Source: CAYZTD01 sp964638155 (GTDB lineage: Archaea > Thermoplasmatota > E2 > DHVEG-1). From it: 33,091 nt of DNA. The stretch is from NCBI GenBank assembly GCA_964638155.1, contig CAZWYI010000024.1, forward strand, positions 1-33,091, in the 5' to 3' direction. Shown in pieces: positions 15,439 through 23,900 of the stretch (its first letter is position 1; the number at the start of each line of letters is the position of its first letter). Under the pieces are notes generated by a model that saw nothing but the letters and a program-made list of their open reading frames with translations, did no database searches and was not told the origin of the DNA. The translations under genes were made by a program, and so were the position numbers.

Positions 15439-18400
15439 ATGGAGAAAAGAAAAATTCTAATTTTAAGTATAAGTATAGTAATAATGCTAGTAATAACCAC
15501 AGCAACAAGCACTATAGGATTGATTTTAAACGGCGACTTAAACAATACAAATTTTAACGAAGACCCTTATCCTCAACTCGATGCATATAAGAAAGTATGG
15601 AATGAAACATCTGGTAATTGGGAAAGTAAAATAACTGTAGAAAAAGGAACAATAGTTAGATTTAATATTACTTTGGTTTACCACGATCTAAATGAATACG
15701 ATAGTTGTTATAAGGCTACATATATCTATATTAACGATTCTCTTGGAGATTTTGAATACATTGGTAATCCAACTTGTTCTGATGTTTCCAATCCAGATAA
15801 TTATCTAACAGTCGATCCAATAAATAATATTTATTCTTGGTATTTTGGAACCATAGTAAATTTGGCTGAAGTAATTGCTGGTTATGATAATGTTTTGTAT
15901 CTAGAATTTGATGTTAAAGCAAATAAGACTGGCACACTTCTCAATCAAGTTCATGTTGATGCAAAGGAGAAGTGTTGTAATATAGATTGTGAGGCCGAAG
16001 CACAAGCTAGTGTTCGTGTTACAGAAATACCAAATCCAGATATAGAACTAAAAAAATACGTAAAAAACCAAGGACAATGGGAAAAATACACACAAATAAA
16101 ACTAGGAGAAACAGCAGAATTCAAAATAATAATAAACAACACAGGAAACACCAACCTAAACCAAGTACACGTAGAAGACGACCTACCCACATACCTAACA
16201 TACAACTACGACGCAAACCCCACACACACAACAGCCACAGACCAACACATAGAATGGAACCTAGGAACACTAACACCCACACAAACCCAACAAATAACAT
16301 TCACAGCCACAGCAAACCAAGCAGGAACACAACAATGCAACTACGCAATAGTAACCACACAAGAAGGACCAACAGATGACGACACAGCATGCGTAGACAT
16401 ACCACCTAACCCAGATATAGAACTAAAAAAATACGTAAAAAACCAAGGACAATGGGAAAAATACACACAAATAAAACTAGGAGAAACAGCAGAATTCAAA
16501 ATAATAATAAACAACACAGGAAACACCAACCTAAACCAAGTACACGTAGAAGACGACCTACCCACATACCTAACATACAACTACGACGCAAACCCCACAC
16601 ACACAACAGCCACAGACCAACACATAGAATGGAACCTAGGAACACTAACACCCACACAAACCCAACAAATAACATTCACAGCCACAGCAAACCAAGCAGG
16701 AACACAACAATGCAACTACGCAATAGTAACCACACAAGAAGGACCAACAGATGACGACACAGCATGCATTGATGTAAAAGAACCGCCATGTGTGGTGGTA
16801 GATCTTAAAAAATATGTAAAAGAAGGAAATGAATGGGTGCCTAGTACAACTGCAAATGTAGGCGATGATGTAGAATTTAAGATAGTAGTTGAAAATATTG
16901 GAAATGATATATCCCTATTTTTAACTGTTTCTGACGATTTACCAAATTTTTTAACCTATAATTATGATGCAAATCATACTCCTTCATCTGCTTCAGATAA
17001 TCATATTGAATGGGAATTCAGTAACCTTGATATTGGAGAAAAAATTGAGATTGTTTTTTCTGCACATGTAGATTCTGTTGGTGACGACTGTAATATCGGA
17101 AATGTAACTACTGCTGAAGGATCATATGATGAAGATATAGCTTGTGTAGAGGTAACCGAAGAACCACCTGGAGAATTAATCTGTGAAAAAAAGGTATGGG
17201 ATAAAAATACACAATCTTGGAAAGACGAAACAACAGCAGAAATAGGAGAAACAGTGCGATTTAAGATTAAATTTACATATTATGGAACTTTAGCTTTTTA
17301 TGATATCCATGTAAAAGACACGCTTCCAACATGCCTGGAATACGCAAACAACGCAGACCCAACAGAAACAACAGCATACAACAACATCATATGGTGGAAC
17401 CTATCAATAACACTACTACCAGGAGAAAGCTACTCCATAGAATTTGATACACTAGTAATATCAGAAGGAACAAATGTAAACGTAATTGAAGTAACAGGAG
17501 AACAGTGTCCTCCAGGACCGTTATATTGCGAGGATTCAGCTACAGTTATAGTTGAAGAACAGCCGGGGGATCTAATCTGTGAAAAAAAGGTATGGGACAA
17601 GGATACACAATCCTGGAAAGACGAAACAACAGCAGAAATAGGAGAAACAGTACGATTTAATATTACTCTTACTTACACTGGTCCTTATTCTGTTCATAGT
17701 ATTAAAGTAAAAGATATACTTCCAGCTTGCCTGGAATATGCAAATAATGCAAACCCAACAGAAACAACAGCATACAACAACATCATATGGTGGAACCTAT
17801 CAATAACACTACTACCAGGAGAAAGCTACTCCATAGAATTTGATACACTAGTAATATCAGAAGGAACAAATGTAAACGTAATTGAAGTAACAGGAGAACA
17901 GTGTCCTCCAGGACCGTTATATTGCGAGGATTCAGCTACAGTTATAGTTGAAGAACAGCCGGGGGATCTAATCTGTGAAAAAAAGGTATGGGACAAGGAT
18001 ACACAATCCTGGAAAGACGAAACAACAGCAGAAATAGGAGAAACAGTACGATTTAAGATTAAATTTACATATTGGGGCGAACTATCATTTTATGACTTTT
18101 GGATTTTAGATACTTTACCACCATGTCTGGAATATGCAAATAATGCAATACCTTCAGAACCCTCAATTAATGGAAATGAACTTCTATGGCATCCATCTAT
18201 TTCATTAGCTTCTGGAGATAGTTATTCAATTGAATTTGACGCTTTAGTAATATCAGAAGGAACCAATGTAAATCATGTAAATATAACTGGCATCGAATGT
18301 GGAGTTAGAAACCTATATTGCGAAGCAGAGGCAACTGTACTTGTTTGTGAAGACCCAGAAGAATTAATAGCTGATGCTAATGGCCCTTACTCTGGTGAGC

Positions 18401-19050
18401 CAGAGGACATAATTTATTTTTCAGGAACTGCCAATGGAGGGATACCACCTTATACCTATGAATGGGATTTTGATTATAACGGTGTAACATTTAATGTAGA
18501 AGCAACTGGAGAAACGCCATCGAAATCTTGGTCTACTGAAGGAGTTTACACTGTTGCATTAAGAGTAACTGATAAAATAGATACAAAGAAAATTGATAGT
18601 ACAACTATATCAATTGAAATACCAAATGATGCACCTTTAAAACCTGCCAAACCTGAAGGACCAAATGAGGGAAAAGCCGAAAAAGATTTGTCTTTTTCAG
18701 CTTCTACTACAGATCCCGATGGAGATCAGATATGGTATAAATGGAGCTGGGGAGACGGACAAGAAAGTACATGGATTGGTCCACATACCTCTGGTGAAAA
18801 ATGTGATGTAACCCATCAATTTACAGAAGAAGGTACATATTCGGTTAAAGTAAAAGCAAAAGACAATAACAACAAAGAAAGTTCTTGGTCTGAATCCTTA
18901 GAAATCGGAATTAAAACAAAAACTAAGTCCAAAGGATATTTAATGAATTTCATAGAAAGACTAGTTAAAGATCATCCTATAATCGAAAAGATCCTTCAAT
19001 TTTTAACAAACTTTCTTTCAATGATTCAAGAGATGCAATTAAAATCCTAA
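15439..19050 (+). CDS. Large secreted DUF11 repeat/PKD surface protein
   Basis: 1203 residues with a signal sequence at 1-30 (KILILSISIVIMLVITTATS). Domains in order: an N-terminal DUF11-like domain (about 45-195); two identical DUF11 domains (about 200-318 and 325-443; DIELKKYVKNQGQWEKY start) and a diverged third (451-575); three repeats of another DUF11 type, 132 residues each (about 578-973; CEKKVWDK start, CLEYANNA, SITLLPGESYSIEFD); a PKD domain (975-1062, ADANGPYSGEPE); a second PKD (1064-1160, WSWGDGQES); and a basic-amphipathic tail (KTKTKSKGYLMNF to the end). It is likely a long extended stalk or wall protein; the repeats would set its length. Cys pairs in the repeats suggest disulfides. 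Codon use in the two identical domains is unlike the rest of the gene. GGGGA at 15426 precedes the ATG, and a terminator hairpin follows. Confidence 0.88.
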   Translation: MEKRKILILSISIVIMLVITTATSTIGLILNGDLNNTNFNEDPYPQLDAYKKVWNETSGNWESKITVEKGTIVRFNITLVYHDLNEYDSCYKATYIYINDSLGDFEYIGNPTCSDVSNPDNYLTVDPINNIYSWYFGTIVNLAEVIAGYDNVLYLEFDVKANKTGTLLNQVHVDAKEKCCNIDCEAEAQASVRVTEIPNPDIELKKYVKNQGQWEKYTQIKLGETAEFKIIINNTGNTNLNQVHVEDDLPTYLTYNYDANPTHTTATDQHIEWNLGTLTPTQTQQITFTATANQAGTQQCNYAIVTTQEGPTDDDTACVDIPPNPDIELKKYVKNQGQWEKYTQIKLGETAEFKIIINNTGNTNLNQVHVEDDLPTYLTYNYDANPTHTTATDQHIEWNLGTLTPTQTQQITFTATANQAGTQQCNYAIVTTQEGPTDDDTACIDVKEPPCVVVDLKKYVKEGNEWVPSTTANVGDDVEFKIVVENIGNDISLFLTVSDDLPNFLTYNYDANHTPSSASDNHIEWEFSNLDIGEKIEIVFSAHVDSVGDDCNIGNVTTAEGSYDEDIACVEVTEEPPGELICEKKVWDKNTQSWKDETTAEIGETVRFKIKFTYYGTLAFYDIHVKDTLPTCLEYANNADPTETTAYNNIIWWNLSITLLPGESYSIEFDTLVISEGTNVNVIEVTGEQCPPGPLYCEDSATVIVEEQPGDLICEKKVWDKDTQSWKDETTAEIGETVRFNITLTYTGPYSVHSIKVKDILPACLEYANNANPTETTAYNNIIWWNLSITLLPGESYSIEFDTLVISEGTNVNVIEVTGEQCPPGPLYCEDSATVIVEEQPGDLICEKKVWDKDTQSWKDETTAEIGETVRFKIKFTYWGELSFYDFWILDTLPPCLEYANNAIPSEPSINGNELLWHPSISLASGDSYSIEFDALVISEGTNVNHVNITGIECGVRNLYCEAEATVLVCEDPEELIADANGPYSGEPEDIIYFSGTANGGIPPYTYEWDFDYNGVTFNVEATGETPSKSWSTEGVYTVALRVTDKIDTKKIDSTTISIEIPNDAPLKPAKPEGPNEGKAEKDLSFSASTTDPDGDQIWYKWSWGDGQESTWIGPHTSGEKCDVTHQFTEEGTYSVKVKAKDNNNKESSWSESLEIGIKTKTKSKGYLMNFIERLVKDHPIIEKILQFLTNFLSMIQEMQLKS
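16036..16392 (+). repeat. Identical 357-bp tandem repeat, copy 1
   Basis: Every base matches 16411-16767 by eye; the period is 375 bp (125 codons) with an 18-bp linker. From 16039 the codons end almost only in A or C: the exceptions are two GAT and two TGG. Leu is always CTA and Ile always ATA. Confidence 0.95.
16411..16767 (+). repeat. Identical 357-bp tandem repeat, copy 2
   Basis: Exact copy of 16036-16392. Directly after it the third, protein-level homologous unit (about 16789-17160) uses ordinary T-rich codons, so the boundary of the unusual tract is sharp at TGC-ATT (16767/16768). Confidence 0.95.
17181..18350 (+). repeat. Three tandem units of 396 bp
   Basis: Units begin at CTGTGAAAAAAAGG, at 17181, 17577 and 17973. 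The stretch 17357-17660 is identical to 17753-18056 (304 bp, offset 396) and crosses a unit border. Other parts are diverged: after the border, units 1 and 3 share TTTAAGATTAAATTTACATA while unit 2 has TTTAATATTACTCTTACTTA. The pattern is a mosaic left by recombination. Confidence 0.9.
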
Positions 19051-19055
19051 TAAGG

Positions 19056-19096
19056 AGATATTTAAAACTAAAATATCTTTTCTATTTTTTTTATTT
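19056..19096 (+). terminator. Terminator of the large DUF11 gene
   Basis: AGATATTT (19056-19063) pairs exactly with AAATATCT (19071-19078) across a 7-nt loop, followed by TTTTCTATTTTTTTT. It lies 6 nt past the stop codon. Confidence 0.7.
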
Positions 19097-19174
19097 ACAT
19101 TAGAAAAATACAACAAAAGGCTTTTATAAGAAGGTTAAATTATAAAAAAAGAAAAAACGGGGGAGAAATATTCT

Positions 19175-20557
19175 ATGATTAAGGAAAAGAGAAAAATAAT
19201 GCCAATTTTTTTTTGTATAACTTTGTTTTTATTAGTTTTATTTGCAGTATCTGTAAGTTCTGAATCAACAACACTATATGTTGGTGGTGATAAATCAAAC
19301 AACTATGATTCAATTCAAGATGCAATTGATAATGCAGATAGCGGTGACATTATAGAAATATCTGAAGGTTCCTACGAAGAAAACATATTGATAGACAAAA
19401 AATTGACGATTAGAGGTACAGATAAAGAAAACACTATCCTATATGGAAAAGGAATTGGTAATATAGTTGAAATAACCAAAGATAATGTAACAATTCAAGA
19501 TTTAACAATAAAAAATAGTACACTTAGTGATTTTAAAATAAATCATACATTTACCGGTATATATATTAAATCTGATTTAACTAAAGTATTAGATTGTAAT
19601 ATTATGAACTGTACCATAGGAATTATTATAAAGAATTCTACAGGTAATATAATTAAAAATTCTGTTATTTCAAATAATAACGGCGGAATTGATCTTTTTA
19701 ATGTAAAAAATACAAAATTAGAATATTCAGAAATATCAAGTAATAAAATATTAGGTGGAATATCTATTAGAAAAAATGAAGAAACAACTGTTAATAATTG
19801 TAATATTTCTTTTAATGAAAATAATGGAATAAGTTTAGCCCAATCTTCAGATAATATGATTTATAAAAATATTATAAAAAACAATTTTAATATCGGATTA
19901 TCAATTGTTTATGATGTAGAAGGTATTTGTTGTAGAAATAATATGATATATCAAAATAATTTTATTGATAATCAAGTTTTAAATGCAAAAGACAATTGTG
20001 GAGATAATTTTTGGGATAAAGACATGATTGGTAATTATTGGGATGATTACACAGGTGTTGATGAAGATAACAATGGCATAGGTGATTCTTCATATATGAT
20101 CCTTGGAGGAACTGATAGCTATGACAGATATCCACTTATGAATCCTATGGATATTAAACTTGATTTAAAAGATTCTGATGGAATTTCCTTGAAAATTAGT
20201 TATCCGCCAGATAACTCAAGTCAAAGTGGTGTTATAAATATAATTGGTACTTGTTCTGATACAGAAATTGAATCAGTAAAAATAAGGGTAGATGATAAAG
20301 AATGGAAGAGCGCAACTGGTACTGATAGCTGGAATTACGAGTTAGATACAACCCAATATGAAGAGGGAAAACACACCATATATGTTCAAGCTACAAACTC
20401 TACTGGCAATATTAGCACAAAAAGCATAGAAATAAATTTTAAAAATAAAACTTCTAACATTGAAAAAGAAGAAAGAACACCTGGTTTTGAACTTGTTTTT
20501 GTGTTCTTTTCTCTGATAATCATTTATTTAGTTTATATAGCTAAGTATGGTAAATAA
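19175..20557 (+). CDS. NosD-type beta-helix protein with PGF-type C-terminal sorting signal
   Basis: 460 residues. A signal peptide spans 1-30 (FFCITLFLLVLFAVSVSSES). The beta-helix starts TLYVGGDKSNNYDSIQDAID, continues through PbH1 repeats to about 290, and ends in the NosD-style block IGNYWDDYTGVDEDNNGIGD with YPLMNPMD. An immunoglobulin-like domain follows (about 340-425; SGVINIIGTCSDTEIESVKI). The C-terminus is TPGFELVFVFFSLIIIYLVY plus a short basic end, which matches the PGF motif, membrane helix and basic residues of the archaeosortase-dependent PGF-CTERM signal. It is therefore probably processed and attached to the membrane surface. Beta-helices of this type usually bind or cleave polysaccharide; no catalytic residues can be named. 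GGGGGA (19159-19164) precedes the ATG. Confidence 0.85.
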   Translation: MIKEKRKIMPIFFCITLFLLVLFAVSVSSESTTLYVGGDKSNNYDSIQDAIDNADSGDIIEISEGSYEENILIDKKLTIRGTDKENTILYGKGIGNIVEITKDNVTIQDLTIKNSTLSDFKINHTFTGIYIKSDLTKVLDCNIMNCTIGIIIKNSTGNIIKNSVISNNNGGIDLFNVKNTKLEYSEISSNKILGGISIRKNEETTVNNCNISFNENNGISLAQSSDNMIYKNIIKNNFNIGLSIVYDVEGICCRNNMIYQNNFIDNQVLNAKDNCGDNFWDKDMIGNYWDDYTGVDEDNNGIGDSSYMILGGTDSYDRYPLMNPMDIKLDLKDSDGISLKISYPPDNSSQSGVINIIGTCSDTEIESVKIRVDDKEWKSATGTDSWNYELDTTQYEEGKHTIYVQATNSTGNISTKSIEINFKNKTSNIEKEERTPGFELVFVFFSLIIIYLVYIAKYGK

Positions 20558-20780
20558 AATTATATAAAAATATAATTCCCCTGTAATACATTTAGTTATA
20601 TTTATATAACACTAAATAATCTAGAAACTTAAATAAGATTTAACCAAACATTAGTTAATATTTGTTATTTAATAATGATTTTGGTTTACTATAAAAAAAT
20701 AAAATATTATATATGATATAGTAAAGTAAAGTATTATTTTATATTATATACTAACAAATATATTTCAGTCAATCATAATT
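20558..20780. other. AT-rich non-coding region upstream of the S-layer-like gene
   Basis: No gene is visible. It contains TAACCAAA (20641-20648) facing TTTGGTT (20680-20686), and ATATTATATATGATAT at 20704-20719, which differs by one base from the perfect palindrome at 11171. In DNA this rich in A and T chance matches are possible. Confidence 0.4.
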
Positions 20781-20790
20781 TTTATATACT
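20781..20790 (+). promoter_or_regulatory. TATA box of the S-layer-like gene
   Basis: TTTATATACT, about 25-30 nt ahead of the hairpin at 20813. This places the transcription start near 20810 and makes the mRNA leader about 155-160 nt long, unusual in a window where most leaders are short or absent. Confidence 0.55.
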
Positions 20791-20812
20791 TAAAAAACAA
20801 TTACAACTACAT

Positions 20813-20969
20813 CTAGACTAAGTCTAGGGTGGAGGTGAAAAGGTAAAATTGGATTATACAAAAAAGACTAGTATGGGTAATCAATCTGATTTTACTATTT
20901 TTTTACTAAATATCTCTCAGCTTAGTTTGGGTCGAAGGACAAAATTTTTAAAAAAAAGGAGAGAAAAAA
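20813..20969 (+). promoter_or_regulatory. Long structured mRNA leader of the S-layer-like gene
   Basis: It opens with CTAGAC-TAA-GTCTAG (20813-20827), a 6-bp hairpin at the expected 5' end. Right after comes GGTGGAGGTGA (20828-20838), a near-complete complement of the 16S rRNA end, but no ATG follows at normal distance; TTG at 20849 does. A second, weaker GGAG (20958-20961) serves the real ATG at 20970. A 5' hairpin could stabilise the mRNA of an abundant protein. Confidence 0.55.
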
Positions 20970-20992
20970 ATGAAAAGAAAAAAAGTATATAA
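20849..20992 (+). CDS. Possible leader peptide ORF
   Basis: 47 codons from TTG 20849 (or 39 from the in-frame ATG 20873), positioned 10 nt after a very strong GGAGGTGA. It ends at TAA 20990-20992, 23 nt inside the S-layer-like gene in a different frame. The peptide is ordinary up to LLNISQLSLGRR and then Lys/Arg-rich because it reads through the purine-rich ribosome binding site of the main gene. No family is recognised. Its translation could tune the main gene, or it may be chance and the Shine-Dalgarno may act otherwise. Confidence 0.25.
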   Translation: MDYTKKTSMGNQSDFTIFLLNISQLSLGRRTKFLKKRREKNEKKKSI

Positions 20993-23900
20993 AATAGGCC
21001 TTTCTCTTTTTGTGGCTGCGCTGTTTATTTTTTCAGCAGCGAGTAGTATGGCTACATCAATAAATGTGGAGAAAGGTGAGGCTGGTGACGAACGCGAAAT
21101 CAAAAATTATGAACCTATAAACCAAAGAAAATACGAGAAAATAAAGATAGGTAATAGCAACGGAGTGACATCTTTACAACCGGATTACTCAGTAGCTATC
21201 ACTGATTTATATGCAGGAGATTACACCCTTGAATTGGGAGAAGAAAACCTAATACCTTCTGGAACATATCCATTAACCGTTGAATTAATGAATGACGGAG
21301 GCGGACCTGCCCTTGTTAAAGCATTCGCTGAAGTATATAAAAAAGGTTGTGGAGACGAAGTATTGTTATATGAAACTTCTTTTGAAGACAACTTTGATAT
21401 ATATAACAACTGGATGCAGATCGACCGAGACTGCGGTATGGACCCTGATGGAAATACTGGTTTCTTTGATACCTGGACTTGGACTGATGCAAGAGCATAC
21501 TGTGGTGATCACAGTTTTAAAAACAGTATGTATGACATCTATAAGGGAAACCAAGATGATTATCTACAATGTACTAAAAGCTTTGATGTCCGAGATCAAT
21601 ATGGAACCAAGGTAAACTTCAAAATATGGGTAGATGGTTCACAAGAAGAAGTATATGCATTTGGACCCGGACAAGGTGTTTACTCTGTTTTTGACTATCT
21701 TGACTTTGAAGTTGGAGATCAAAATGGTAACTGGGTAAACCCATATAATGTAAACTCACTAACTGAAAATACTGACCAAATGATATTTTTAGGCCCAGAT
21801 CTTGCTGGCATACCAGGCGGATATAACTTCGCAGACACAACGCTTCCTGTACATACATACAGCCCTTACACTAATTATGATCCAAAGGTTGTAGATCTCG
21901 GTGGTGGCTGGTGGGATGTCACTTTTGATGTTCCTAACTCATACCTGCAACATGATCTAGGTCTTGATCTATCTGATATAATGTTTAGATTCAGCTGGCA
22001 TTCAGATCCACAATTCCAATTTGAAGGAGCATATGTTGACTGTTTTGAGGTAATTAGCCTTGAAAGTGTTGAAGAAAAAATCTTCCAGACACATAGCCAA
22101 GGACCATTTGAAGTTGAACCATGTGACACAGTAGAGGGTGCTACTGCATTTGAATTCCCACTTGATTGGGATGCAGAGTTCTTCGATGAATGCGGTAGAA
22201 AAGAAACCTGCTATGATATCGTAGTATGGTTAGAAGTTCTTGATGAAAATCACTGGACTCCACATGATTATATACCACCAACTTGGTGGGAATCAGAAGG
22301 TAATGACCCAGAAATGTATCCAGGTCCACAAGACTATGAAGTCTGCGTTGGTGACTACTTTGATCTATGTGTTGAAAACCTTGAAGTTGAAACAAGCTTT
22401 GGAGGTAGACTAGTTCCACCTGAGGGCGTAATGTACGAGGGTGAAGATGCACATATCATGGCAGATATCCATGTTGAAGGTACACTTCCTGCTGAGGATA
22501 TTACAATAAGTGCTTATGCTGAAGAAAAACAATGGGAAGAAATATTCTTCACTGATGGCGAAAGTATGATGCCATGGGGTGAAAAATATGGATTTGTACA
22601 CAACACCGACAGATTTGCGTGGTCTGGGGACAAAAGCATTGGCTTCTTTGATGAAGTAGAAAATGAATATCCAAACAACGGATTTTCATATATACTTGGT
22701 CCAACTGTTGACTTCTCAGAGTATGAAGATGTAGTAATGGATTTCTATACTTTGTTTGCTACAGAAACCGGTATTGACTATGCAATACCCTGTCTACTTG
22801 ATCCATATGCAGGCTTTGTTTTAGGAATAAGTCCAGTTTTGACTGGTTGGAGTGATGAAGAATGGTTTGGTCCAATGCAACCTAGATCCTGGTATCAATC
22901 AGTTGACTTAGTAGGTGGATACGAATATTTCGTAGATTCAGGATTTTTAAGAACTCCATCAAACGAGATATTAGATGAAGTACAAGTTGGCTTCTATTTT
23001 ACATCAGACGGTAGTGTAAACCACCATCCTAACTTAGATCCTGGTTGGAGTGGTGTCTGTCTTGATGATATATCAATACGCGGTCTTAAGATTGGAGACA
23101 AGGTCTGGGAAGATCAAATAATAATACCTGGTCCATGTGAACCAAGTGAAACCTGTCCTGTACAATTTGAATGGGAAGATGTACCGTTCTCTAACTACAG
23201 AATAACAGTCGAAGATATAACACAAGGTTCATGTGACAACTATGATTGTGGAAAACAATCACAACAGATCCTTGTTATAACAGATCTTGAGCGTGCACAT
23301 CCAAAAGAAGTAGACAGCACAGATTTAACTGGTACTAGTGGCGGCCCATGGGGTAAATGTGGTAGTGATTATGATAACTACTTATCAAGTAACCCTGATT
23401 CATTGTTTTATCCAACAAATGCAGATTATGCAGCAACCCTCTGTCCAGATGGAGAACCCTGTATAGATGTTAGTGGCATAGAATTCTTAGATGAAACTGA
23501 CACAATAATAGATGAAGATTTCACAGACGCATATCCTGCAGACTGGACTGCACCTGGTGATGAGTTCTTCTGGCATCCTGGAAATGAAGCCGGTGGAGAT
23601 GATCCAGGTCAAGCTGATTGTAACGCTGGTAGTTTAGTTGGTAGAAGCGCCGTGACATTAACTCCTACATTTGATCTTAGCATGTATGATACTGCAAGTC
23701 TAAGCTTTGTCTATGCAACAGAACATCTTGGTGGCACTTACTACATACGTGTAGATTCATATAATGGAGCTTGGTCAACCGAATGGTCAGAAACCATTAC
23801 AGATGATGTATCAGCTGGAACCAGTGCATCTATAACTGTTCCAACAACAGCTACACAATTAAGATATGTAATATATGGCGTAGATAACCCTGGTGAGTTG

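Noticed and set aside
16077..16379. A 100-codon alternative frame in each identical repeat (also 16452-16754)
   Set aside because: It is open only because T is scarce on this strand, so stop codons cannot form. The true frame has DUF11 homology and continues on both sides.
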